From positions 4,526,001-4,590,000 of the forward strand of contig NZ_CP036274.1 in NCBI RefSeq assembly GCF_007747655.1: DNA of 64,000 nt, written 5' to 3'. The translations under genes were made by a program, and so were the position numbers. Positions 26,103 to 37,827 of the stretch are shown here, one piece after another; the first letter of the stretch is position 1, and every line of letters begins with the position of its first letter. Below the pieces are notes generated by a model. That model saw only the letters and a list, made by a program, of their open reading frames with translations. It did no database searches and had not been told where the DNA came from. The stretch is from Anatilimnocola aggregata (lineage in GTDB: Bacteria; Planctomycetota; Planctomycetia; Pirellulales; Pirellulaceae).

Positions 26103-29100
26103 TTGGGTGCCACCCTGGCCTTTAATGTGGGAGGGGCAAATGAGTTCACTGCGACTGATATTCAAACCCTGTCAAATCTTGGGTCGGGGTTGGGTGGATT
26201 CCTCGGCGGTTCGTCGATTGGCTTTGATGCCTCCAACGCACCAAGTGACTTATTCACCTACTCAAATGCCATTACCGACACAAATAGCCTCACAAATTCA
26301 ATCGGCGTAGTTGGCTTGGGTTCGGGAATAGTGGCACTCACCGGGGCGAACACTTATACGGGTGTTACAACTGCCCGCGGTGGCGTTCTTCAGTTTCCGA
26401 CCATCGGAAACTTGCCCGGTTACAATCAGTCCGGACGTGTAACCGCCGCTGCCACTGGAGCAATTGCGGTGAATGTTGCCGGCCTCGGCCAGTGGACCGA
26501 GCTTGACATTTCGAATCTCCTGGCGGCAAACAACAGCGGCTTCGCCGCGAATTCCGCGCTGGGAATTGATACAGCGGCTGGAGACTTCACCTACAACAGC
26601 TCGATAGCTGGAAACTTAGGAATTACTAAGCTTGGGCCAAACAGGTTGACACTGGCTGCCTCCAACACCTATGCCGGCACTACCACCATTGATCAGGGCA
26701 CTTTAACGTATGGCGTCAATCAAGCACTCGCAGGAAGCTTGACTTTTGGTTTGTTCAGCGGTCGGACGAACACTGGCACACTAGATTTAAATAACGCTAG
26801 TGCCAGCTTTGGTGGAGCGATCCTTGTTCAAACAAACAACGCCTCGGCAAATACGATTTCAGTAGGTGCCGGCCAGTCAATATCAACTTCCGGTGGATTG
26901 ACGATTGGAATTAGCAGTAGCTCAGTCACCGCGACGAGTTTGAATGTCTCGGGAGCTGGCAGCTTCGCGATTGCCGGCGGAAACGTTAATGTTGGACTTG
27001 CCCAAGCAGCTACCAATGGTGCAAATAACAACACAGGCACTCTTGACCTGAGCGGACTGACAGGTGCTCTCGGATTTTCGGCCAATGTGACAAACTTCAA
27101 CCTCGGCTTTGGTAGCACCAACCGGGGCGTTATCACACTCACTGAAACATCTAATTCAATTATCGCCACCACGCTGAATATTGGCCATTCGAATGGCTCA
27201 AATGCGCTTGGCACCAGTTCAATTACGCTAGGCGAAGGCACGAATACGATCCGTGCAGATACCATTAATATTGGCATCTCCAAGGCCTCAGGTAGATTGG
27301 CGTTTGCAAGTCCGGGTGTCGGAACGGGTACGGTTACGATTCGGAACAAGGCAAATTCCGGTCCCGCCGCAATCACCGTAGGCAGCAACAACGGCACTGG
27401 AACTGCGGGCAGCCTGACCGGCACACTCGATCTACGAGGTCACGATTCTTCGGTTGTGGCAAGTTCGTTAGTGATCGCCCTTGGAAGCAACTCGAGCAAC
27501 GGAAGTGTAACCGGCATCGTAGAATTCGATAGGGGTACGTTTACGGCTTCAACGGTAACCATCGCTTCAAAGACCACGGGCACTGGAATTGCGACCGGCA
27601 GCCTCAATATTTCCGGCGGCAGCTTCGCGATTAACACAGGTGGAACACTTACCTTTGCCTCCGCCGTGGCCGTGGCAGGAACAGCCGTTGGTAATATCAG
27701 CGTTGAAGGCGGCACTTTGACGTCCAATATCAACATTGTTCGAGCGGGTGGCGTTGGTGTTAACTCTGCTTATTTGTCTGTGGATGGTGGCACGCTGAAT
27801 ATGGCTGGCGGCAGCGTCGGCACCGCTGCGATTCCGATTGCGTTCGAGTTTTCAGCGGGAACGCTGCAATCGCTTTCACAACTCAATGGTGGAGAAACGC
27901 TCACCAAATCTGGGAGTGGCGAGGGAGTCCTGGCAGGATCCAATACGTACACTGGGGCAACACAAGTCGATGGCGGCAAGTTGGTATTAGACGGGACGTT
28001 AACCGTGAGCCCCATCAACGTGAGCTCTAACGGAACTTTGGCGGGAAGTGGAACTGTCCAGTCGTTGACGTTCGCCAGCGGTGCCACTTTTGCCCCTGAA
28101 TTGAATGGCGCAGTACCTGGTAGCGGCCCGGGATTTTATGATCAAGTGAGTGTCGCCAGCGCTGGCTTGGTTGATCTAACCGGCGTCACGCTGGATCTTA
28201 GTGGCAGCACTTATGCGCCGGTCGGGGCAGATTCCTTTACCATTCTTACAGCCGTTGGTGGAATCTCGGGAGAATTCGCCGGATTGCCGGACGGCAGCAA
28301 ATTGGTAGTGAACAATCGACCGCTGACCATCTCCTACACTGCGAATAGCGTAGTACTGACCTTTGACGCAAATCCTGTAGTCAATGGCACCGGCGTTGAC
28401 GACAGTTTCCTTGTCACGCAAAACGGGCCTAACCTTGAAGTAAGCCTGAACAATGTCGTCGTCCTATCCTCGCCTTTCGTGGATATCAACATCCTCACTC
28501 TGAATGGCTTGGATGGCGACGATACGCTGACAATCGACATGACCAATGGTAATCCGATTCCTACGAGTGGGATATCGTTCGCTGGCGGAGTTGGCGGCAA
28601 CGATTCGATGGTGGTTACCGGCGGCAGCACAACGACAGTCATACACACGTTTAATAACGCCAGTGATGGGCGCATTGTGCTGGCCGGACCGATTGCCGGC
28701 ACCATCAACTACAGCGGCCTGGAACCCGTCGATCAGGACATCTCAACTGAATTTGCGGAGTTCATCTTTCTCGGCGCTGCTGAAACCATCACGGTCACCG
28801 ATGAAACGGCCAACGATGGGCAAATGCGAATCGATTCTGATCTCTTCGGTGAATTGACTGACTTCAATATCCCGACGTCGCGACTAACGATTCGCACGAG
28901 CACCGGCGCCGCAGGAGCAGACACACTCACTTTCGACTCGGTCGATGCTCAATTTCGCGCTTCGATAGAAATGTTCACCGATAACAACGATGTCGTGAAT
29001 TTGAATGCGCCCCTGACGCTGGGCAACACTGTCGCTGAAGGCAACGTCATCGTTGCTGCCGCCAGCCTCGTCAATCTGAATGCCAACATCAATACGGATG

Positions 29101-32100
29101 CTGGCACCGCAACCGGTGGCGGTGATATCCAAATCTCTGCGCCCGTTGCGCTCGGGGCCAACGTGACGCTGGATACCGACCGCCCAACGGGCACCGATGG
29201 AACAATCTCCTTTGGGGCAACCGCGAATCTCGGCAGCAACGAACTGACACTAAATGCTGGTACGGCCAATTACACGATGGCAACGGTCATTAGTGGCACC
29301 GGCTCGCTCCGTAAGCTTGGCGGTGGTCGGCTCACGTTGACTGGTGCCAGCGACTACTCAGGTTCCACAACGATCGCCGCTGGTATTGTCGCAATCCAAA
29401 ACGCTACATCCTTGGGGTCGGCTGCCGGCGGAACCATTGTTATGAACAGCGCTGCCCTGGAATTGCGAGGGAATATTAATGTTGTGGGCGAGTCGCTGGA
29501 AATTACCGGCGATGGCGACGGTGCCTTGCGCAACGTCAACGGCAACAACACGTGGGGCGGCAACATCACGGTGGGATATGCCAGCACGAACACCCGCATC
29601 ACCATCAACTCCAGCACCAGCCTGTTGATTACGGGCAATATCAACGTGGCGGGCGCTGCCGGGAATTCACTTGTTTTTGAAGGATCGGGGCCGGCAGAGG
29701 TGTCGGGCGATATTTCCGGAACGGCAGGTCTGATCAAGAGTTCCACCGGGACAGCGGCGTTGACCTTGTCCGGCAACAATTCTTACACCGGCAGCACGGC
29801 AATCAGCAACGGAGTAATCATCGCAGCCAGCAATACCGCGCTCGGTGCGCCATCCAGTGGCATCACAGTCGCCGCCGGTTCTACGTTGGACGTGCGAGCT
29901 GACATCGGAACTGAGCCGATCACCAGCCTCACGGGGACTGGCGAAGGAAACATCGGAGCGCTGATTACCAGCGTAGGTACCGGCACTGTCGGTGGCACTG
30001 TGACATTCGCCGGCAATGCTGACATTGGCGGGGATGGGACCCTGAATATTACTGGCAACATTGTTGCCACGAGTGGTCGAACACTGAACAAAATTGGCGT
30101 GGGTACGACCAACCTCGATGGCAACAACAACATTGTCAGCGGGGGAACAACGGTCAGCGCCGGCCGCCTGAACGTAAACGACACGCTCATCAGCAACGTC
30201 GTCGTGAGTGGCACAGGCGTGCTTGGTGGAAATGGAGCAATCACGGGAAACGTGTCCAGTACCGGCACTTTATCGCAAGTGGATCCCGGCAACAGTCCCG
30301 GCACGCTCACCATCACGGGCAACTACTCAGCCAATTCGACGTTCGAAATCAACGACGATTATTTCACCGCCGGCGTCGGCGGCGATTACGACCAGATCAT
30401 CGTCAACGGTGCGGCCAACACCATCAATCTGGCTGCTGCAACAGTAACGTTCGTGAGCGCGGGTGGCGGCACTGTTCCTGCATTACCCAATCTGATCACG
30501 CTCATTCAGAACGACACATTGAATCCGATCACACCATTCGCGAACCTTGCCCAAGGTGGAACTGTTACGCTGGGTGCGGGCCTGAATGCTCGCCAGTTCA
30601 TCGCCTCGTACACCGGTGGCGACGGCAACGACTTGGTTTTGTTCAATGCCGCAGTTCCAGACGTGATTTACATTGATAACAACTTCTCAGGTGGCATTGG
30701 CCAGACTGTGAACGACGCCGACAAGGGAACCACCGGCAACGAGATTGCCATCTTCGGCGTGAATGCCTTCTCCACCTTCGCTTCTGCGCAAACGGTTCAC
30801 CCAACGTTCGGCGGCACCTTCATCGTCAACGAGGGCACTTACAGCGAAGCCGTCGTACTCGTGAACGCTCAGACCCTGGAAGTGACCGGTATCGATCTAG
30901 CCCAGACAGTCGTCATCGGCTCGCTCGCGGCTGCATCGGCGACGCAGTCGATTGTGCTCCAGGGTTCCTCGAACCTCACCGTTGGCAATGCTGCCAACAC
31001 CTCGATTACCGCGCCGATCAGCGGCACTGGCAGCTTCACCAAGCAAGGTGGCGGCACGTTGACATTGAACGGTGCAGTGGCCAATACGTTCACCGGTATC
31101 ACCACGGTGACGACGGGAATTTTGACGCTCGGCAAGTCGGCTGGGGTCAATGCAGTGAGCGGCGATATTCAGGTCAGTGGTGGCACGCTGCAACTGGCTG
31201 CAAACAATCAGATCAGCGATACGTCGGCCGTTTCGATCAGCACCGGCACCTTCAACTTCCATAACGGAACCGCGCGCGATGAAACGATCGCCAGCCTGAC
31301 CATGACAGGCGGATCGCTGAACACCGCCGCGGGTGGTACGCGCAACGACGTCACCGTCACCGGCGCGACCAATGTTTCGGCCGGCAACTTTACCGTGAAC
31401 AGCGGGACGGTCTTCTCCACCAACGGACTCACGCTGACTGGTGGCACGAATATCGTGGGTGGCAACGACACAGTTCGTGAGAGCCAGATCGTAGTCGGGC
31501 CCGGCGGTCTCTCGATGGTTGGATCTCTGTTGACACTTTACCGTGGCACCTTAGCAGGAGCTTTCGGTGCTCACCTGGTGCTTAACGGTGACTTCACGGC
31601 TTCGTCAAGCGGAAGCAACCAGGCCCGAATTATAGACAACGGTACTGCAGTGTTCACCGCGCTACCTCAGATTGATCTTGGTGGCGGCGTGCGAACCATT
31701 ACCGTTAACGATGGAACCCCAGCGACCGAACTCAATATCGGCGTGATAATCGAAAACGGAAGTTTGACCAAGGCTGGCGCTGGCGGCCTCCAGGTAACCT
31801 CGATAAATACTTCCACCGTAACAACCACAACCGTGAACGCAGGCCTGTTTCAGGTTGCTACCAACACCGGCACCTACGGCACCGACAGTTTGGAAGTGAC
31901 TGGAGGGACTGCGCAAGTCACGTCCGGAACACTTGCTGTTTCCAGTACAGCGACCGTGACTGGCGGTCTGTTGCAGGTGGCGGGTGCAGCAGCCACACTC
32001 ACCACAGATGCCCTCGCAATTGACGGCGGCACGGTCCAGGTCACGAGCGGCACCGCAACCGTTTCTGGCGCTGTGACCAATGCCGCCGGGAGTGGCCTGC

Positions 32101-35100
32101 TGGCGATCGACAACGGCGCAATGACGGTCGGCAACGGGTTGGATGTTGATCAGCTTCGCGTGGGCCTAACAACTACCTCGGCTTCCGTTGCTGCGACGTT
32201 AACCGTCAACGCGGGCGCAGTTGTCGCCGGCTCCTCCGGCCAGGATATGTTCATTGGTCGCCGGACAACGGTGGTCTCTGCGGGCGGAACTACCGTCCCT
32301 TCTACGGGTGTTATTGATTTCTCCAATGCGAGCAGCGTGACCCTAACCGCCTCGAACCTGTTGTTAGGCACCAATATCCTCAACACTCAGGGCAACTCCA
32401 CCGGTGACAACACACGCGGAACACTTCTTCTTTCTAAGGCTGGCACCAACTCGATTGCCGCCACGACGGTTGTCGTTGGCAACTCAACCGCTAGCGGTCA
32501 CAACAACAACACCGACTTCGGCTCTGAAGCGGCGAACGGCAATCGGATCGTTTTGGGCAACGCTCAGAACAATCTTTCGACCAATACGCTGACCGTCGGC
32601 GGCCTGAAGAGTCTCGGTCTCGTTCGGTTTGATGCATCCGGTGGCACGCTCACTTTGCAAGGCAATAGCGTTGCCACAACCACTTTGCTGATCGGCGACA
32701 ACAACGCCTCTGGAACCGGCGTCAACAGTGCCGCCTTGATGGACCTCAGCAATGGCACGTTCAATGGTACGCTCGGCAACGTCACGTTGGGCCGGCATGG
32801 AGGTGGTGGTGGCGGTGGCTCCGGCGTGGGCACACTCACCATGGACGCTGGTAACGTGACTGCCTCTAGCTTGACTCTCGGCAATCCCAGCCTCGCTGGA
32901 ACCTCAACGAATCCCAATAACACTGCCGGCACGTTGAACCTGAACGGTGGCACGTTCACCGTGAATGGAACGATTCAGAATAGCAACGGCGCAGGCTCCG
33001 CGGCGGGCACCGCAAACGTAAACCTGGACGGCGGCACGCTGCAATTCATCACGCTGACCCGGGCCAACGGACCGTTCAACTTCAACTTCTCCAGCGGCAC
33101 GATTCAGAATGTGGTGAACCAGAACCTCACGATTTCGAACGTCGTGATCAATCTGCTCACCAGCGATCCTCACACGTTTGAGATCGACGCAACTCGTTTA
33201 GGCACAGTCGCCAGCACGGCCACAATTACGGGTGCTGGATCGCTCGAAAAAGACGGCGATGGAACGCTGCAGCTAAATAGCAGCAACACCTACAGTGGCA
33301 CGACCAATTTGAACGATGGACGCCTCGTCCTCAATAGTCTCGTGGGAGAAGGGGCCATCCTGAATGCTGCGGGCACGGTCACTGTGCAGCCCGGCGCGGA
33401 ACTGCAATTGCTGACGGACGAAACGGTGTCGTCGTTTGTGGGAATTGATAATCCTGCGAAAAAGGTGGATGGCTTGTTGGCGCTTGGCGCGAATCGATTG
33501 ACGACCACGGGCGATGCGACGATCGCGAACGTTTCCGCCTCAGCCGGTGCCCGAATCGTTGCGGGAGGCGCGATCATCGATGGCGATCTCGACAACAACA
33601 TCACCGGCCCGAACATCTTCCTGCAAGCAGCCACTGGCATCGGTTCGAGCGGTGCCAATGGTGCGATTGAAACTGCGGTCAGCAACATTCAGTTGTTCAA
33701 CTCCACCAGCGGGGCGATCAGTGTGCTCAACAGCAACATGGGCGCGTTGCTTACGGTGAGCGATCTGCACCTGCTGGGCTTTGGTGCCAACAACGACGGC
33801 GGCAGCACCACCATCGTCAATAGCAGTCCGCTGACGATTGCCTCTGACAGCATCTCGCTGGGGGATGTGGTTTTCACCGCGTCGGATTCGGCGGCGGTGG
33901 GTGATAACCTGACGGTGAACAGCGGGGTTACGGTGCAATCGACGGGTGGTAGTGTGACGCTCAATGCGGGTGACGATGCGTTGTTGGATGGAGATGTGAC
34001 GGCGGCGACGCAGGTGACGGTGAATGTGGATGCGGGAGATGGGGAGTCGAATGGAGTCGGAGAAGTTGCGCCGGGAAGCGGTGGGACGGTGACGATCAAT
34101 GGTGTGATCACCGTCAATGGCGGCACTGGCACGACGTTCTTAAACGGCGGGGACGACTATGACACGTTCGACTTCGATCCGCAGACAACGACCTCGTTCA
34201 GTGTGAACGGCAACGCGCCGCACGGCACGGCCGACGGCGATCGCCTGGTGATCACGGTCCCGGCACTCACCGTGCAAACGGTCAGCGACGTGGGGAGCGG
34301 CGGCTTCTCGTTCGCGCCGACCGCCAATCCGGCGCTCGACCCGGTGACCTACGTCAGCATCGAAGAGCAGGACGTGACCGGCGGTCCGCTGAACCTGCTG
34401 ATTGATCTCACGCCGGTCTATAACGGGGTCAACAATCAACTCACGATGCAGCGGGTCGGAGCCGACCTGGTGATCAATCGCCTGGGGACGGGCCCGGTCA
34501 CCGGCAACTTCTACACCGGCACCCTGGCCACGATCAACTCGCTGGAGATTCGCGGCGGCGGGCAGAACGACTCGGTCGAAGTGTTCGACACCGGCACGGG
34601 CCTGCCCGACTTCGTCGGCACGGTGCCTGGGGTAACGAATAATCCAAACGTGGTGGGGACGCCGGAGTTCTTGTTCACCGGCGGTGCAGGCACCGATGTG
34701 CTGACGTTCAACCTGGGATTGGCCAGCACCGCCCAGGTGTACGGCATCGGCAGTGGCTCGGGAACTGCTGCGAACGACGGCGAGATCAGCACGACCAATC
34801 CGGCGAACACGCTGATCACCTACTTCACCAGCGTCAGCGAAGTGAATCGGGCGGGCTTCAATGCCACGGCCGGTGGGCTGCAGATCTTGGGCGACCTGTC
34901 AGGCAACACGATCAACACGACCGATAACGGTGGTGGTGAGACCCGCGTCCAGCCGACCGGTTACACGCCGTTCGACTTCAGCGGCGATAACTTCAGCAGC
35001 TTCGAAGTCTACGGCCTGCGGGGCAGCGACACGCTGACGCTGACCAGCTTCGGCAGCGGTCAGACGAATAACCCGACCATCGTGCTCGACGGCAGCAATC

Positions 35101-37049
35101 CGACCGGCTTCGGTGGTCCAACGGACGACGGCCTCGCCGACACGCTCCGCGTCCTCAGCACCAGTTCGAACACCGGACTGGTCACGCTGCTGGGTGGTCT
35201 GGGCAGCGATCAGTTCTTCCTCGCGGGTCCGGGCCTGACGGTCGACGACATTGCCGGCCCGGTGGTGGTCGACGGGGAAGACAACAACCTGGCGGGCAAT
35301 AACGATCAGTTGTTCATCGACGACAGTGGCGACACGACCGCTGACCCGAACGTGCTGATTGCTGCAGCCGGCGGGATGAATGCGGACTATGCGGTGACGG
35401 GAATCAACGCCAGCGGAGTCACGTTCCGCAACATCGACAGCTTCGATTACACGGGCACGGAGCAGGGGGACACGATCGACGGCCGGTTCACCCCGACCAA
35501 CGTGCCGCACGACCTGAACACGGTGGCCCTGCGTGGTTTCGACGGCGACGATCAGTTCCTCCTCTTCACGTCGAACCAATGGGGCGGGGTCACCCCGGTG
35601 ACGGAGCTACCGTTCACCCGCGTGGCCAGCGGCGTGGGGACGATCAGTCTGTACGGCAACGATGGTGAAGATATCTTCGGCGAAACTCCGGCCCCGGTCA
35701 TCGGGAACACGGGAGCCATGCACGTGGGCCTAGCCGTCCCCGCCACGACGCGGCTGATTCGTCCGACCACGGCCGCGACTGCGGGGGGAAGCACCATCTT
35801 CATCGACGGTGGCGATCCGGTACCGGCGCTCAATCAGGCCGGCGATACGGTGGGCGATGTGCTGAACCTGGATGTCACGGACGTGCCGAAGAACACGGCG
35901 ATGATCGTGGGAGCCGGTTCGTCGGGGAACGTCCTCAGCGCCAACACGGCCCCCTTCAGTTGGGTCAGCATCGAAGACCTCAACCTGGTCGACAACGGCA
36001 AGCTGACGGGCGTGCAGATCGGCGACGTGTTCGGCCGCGGGACCACGGGGAACGACCTGATGCAGATCTCGGCCAATGCCACGGCCGCGCTTCCGCATCA
36101 GGTGCGGGTGCGCATCGGCGGCGCGATCATGAACTACAACGTGCCGGGCAAGGCCGTGCTGTACGGCGGCAACGGAGTCGACACGATGTCGCAGACCACG
36201 GCCAAGATCCCGGCTGTGTTCTACGGCGAAGCGGGCAACGATTCGCTGGCGGGTGGCTCGAACAACGACTGGCTGGTGGGTGGCGACGGCAACGACCAGA
36301 TCACGGGTGGCGAAGGCCAGAACGTGATCTGGGGAGATAACGCGCCAACGAATCCAGGCGACCCGACCCCGCAAGACTTCCAGGGGGCGAACGACGGTAA
36401 CGACACGATCAGTTCGGGCAACGGAGCCGACGTGATCTATGCCGGTGGTGGCCACGACTTGGTGAACTCCGGTGGTGGCAACGACTACATCCATGCCGGG
36501 GCTGGTAACGACAGCGTCGATGCCGGAGCCGGAGACGACCGGGTGTATGGCTACAGCGGCAACGATACGCTGCAAGGCAACAGCGGCAACGACCTGCTGT
36601 CGGGTGGCGACGGTAACGATTGGCTGCTGGGTCACTCGGGGAACAACGTGTTGATCGGTGGCACGGGGAGCGACACGCTCTCGGGTGGGGACGGCAACGA
36701 CCTGCTGATCACCGGTGGGCTGGGTGGTGCCGAGAACAGCACCTGGACTTCGGCTCCCAACACGATGACCTATGCGGCGAACACCTACAGCGACCCAATG
36801 GATAACGACGCAGCCCTGCTCGCACTCCTGACGGCTTGGCAGCTGAACTCCAACGCCGCTGCACCACCGCCCGAAGTGCTTGCCCTGCTCCCCATCTTGA
36901 CCGACAACTCGGACGACGACTCTTGGGGCGGCAACGGCAGCGACCTCTTCCACTGGGACGCCGCCGACATGGCCGACGAATCCCTCACCGCCCCCGGCCC
37001 CAACGACTTCAACAACCCCGCCACAGGACCAGACGTCCGACTACCGTAA
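26103..37049 (+). pseudogene. Giant autotransporter-type adhesin, 3' fragment (IS-interrupted)
   Basis: This is the remaining 3645 codons of the adhesin, in the same phase as the 5' fragment. The intact protein would have had 3976 residues. After the junction it reads GATLAFNVGGANEFTATDI, a normal beta-repeat unit. The first two thirds are autotransporter-associated beta-strand repeats (many units like SGNNSYTGSTAISNG and SSNTYSGTTNLNDGRL). The middle has cadherin- or RTX-linked beta segments (VNGTGVDDSFLVTQNG). The final 300 residues are hemolysin-type calcium-binding nonapeptides (listed separately). It would be a large secreted or surface adhesin. The fragment lacks an export signal and a native start, so it is probably not expressed as a functional protein. 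Base composition shifts to visibly higher GC from about 34140. Confidence 0.93.
36170..36720 (+). repeat. RTX (hemolysin-type Ca-binding) repeat block
   Basis: Within the adhesin 3' fragment, GG-x-G-x-D-x-U nonapeptides repeat in two groups (for example GGDGNDQITGGEGQN and GAGNDSVDAGAGDDRVYGYS). In this family each group winds into a parallel beta roll that binds calcium outside the cell. A short linker with W and P residues separates the groups. Confidence 0.9.
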
Positions 37050-37450
37050 ATCCCAAGCCCCAGCAGCATTTCTGTCGACGAACGTTCGATTTCACCAAAC
37101 GTTAATCCATTGGAGCAACCTAAACCGCAGCATCGTCTGGTCCCCCACCTTCAGTTACTTCGCTTGGTGGGCTAGCTCTTTCTGGGGCGAGCCGGCAATT
37201 ACGAATTACGAGCAGCAGAGACCAAAAGATGTACTTCATCGAGTTGATACGCATTCCAATCTGAATTAGCGCGATTCTTCCCAAAAAGAGCCTGCACCGT
37301 CGGTCAGTGTTGCTTGTGGCGGCACAATCGGTCGTTCGACGCTCCAAGAACCACTATTGCCGGCGACCGTGGGTGAAGGGTGCTGGGGCACACATCAACT
37401 CGCTCGGGGAAGTTTTACGAAGTGCAATCCTCACCACCTGGTATGCTTTC
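37050..37450. other. Intergenic region after the adhesin
   Basis: No supported gene is seen in either direction. It has a 10-bp palindrome CGAACGTTCG soon after the adhesin stop and a short CCCACC/GGTGGG stem near 37143-37170. Either might act as a terminator for the converging genes. Confidence 0.45.
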
Positions 37451-37827
37451 TTATTCACGGCGCCGTGTTCTCGAAACCTTCTCAAAGCCAGTGACGTGAA
37501 TCCTTTTAATGAGAATTACCAGTTCCTCCACAGGCAACTTACGATTTAGGATCATCGCCAGCATCTTCAACAGACCGTCAGATCCCGTGAAGTCACCTAA
37601 TGGCGCATCCCCAAAAGCTCCTCCTTCACGAACTTCTTCAGCTGGTGTGCGATGACATCCATACTCGCTGCCGCTGGGGCTATAACCGGCCGCATGAACA
37701 ATTCGCGACTTGGAGGCAGTTGTGGTTATCCGATCGTCTGGACTTGGCTCTAAGTCTTTGTCAATCCATTCCACGGTGCCTTGGTCAACACTTTCGATCA
37801 GCCGGTGACATTTGTCGCAGTGCCACT
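37451..37827 (-). pseudogene. Small CxxC protein gene, 3' fragment (IS-interrupted)
   Basis: This is the downstream part of a minus-strand gene cut by IS copy 2. After removing the element and one duplication, the joined frame gives a protein of 135 residues. It begins MANKPTGGTSQWHCDKCHRL and continues with about 110 residues that include TGSDGLLKMLAMILNRKLP and ELVILIKRIHVTGFEKV. The CDKCH motif suggests a zinc site; the helical C-terminal half resembles small uncharacterised bacterial proteins with a W-x-C-D-x-C start and an IIKRIH-GYE end. Function is unknown. The fragment has no start of its own but remains open into the IS. Confidence 0.75.

Larger units (their letters stand above)
24558..26105 (+). 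mobile_element. IS4-family insertion sequence, copy 1
   Basis: This 1548-bp element is bounded by 20-bp perfect terminal inverted repeats CAACGCCGTGAACCCTTTTT (24558-24577 and complementary at 26086-26105). It is flanked by a 9-bp direct duplication GGTGCCACC (24549-24557 and 26106-26114). It carries one transposase gene that fills most of its length. The right terminal repeat overlaps the transposase stop codon. A near-identical second copy lies inverted at 37828-39375. I found two differences between the copies, both synonymous in the transposase (positions 25541 and 25637 in this copy). The high identity means both insertions are recent. Confidence 0.96.

Noticed and set aside
35730-36953. 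A 407-codon open frame antisense to the adhesin end
   Set aside because: It is an opposite-strand shadow of the high-GC RTX region; the sequence is rich in V, R, H and D repeats with no domain, and the sense strand is clearly coding.
37307-37549. An 80-codon plus-strand open frame after the adhesin
   Set aside because: It has no ribosome site or recognisable motif and overlaps the disrupted small gene on the other strand.
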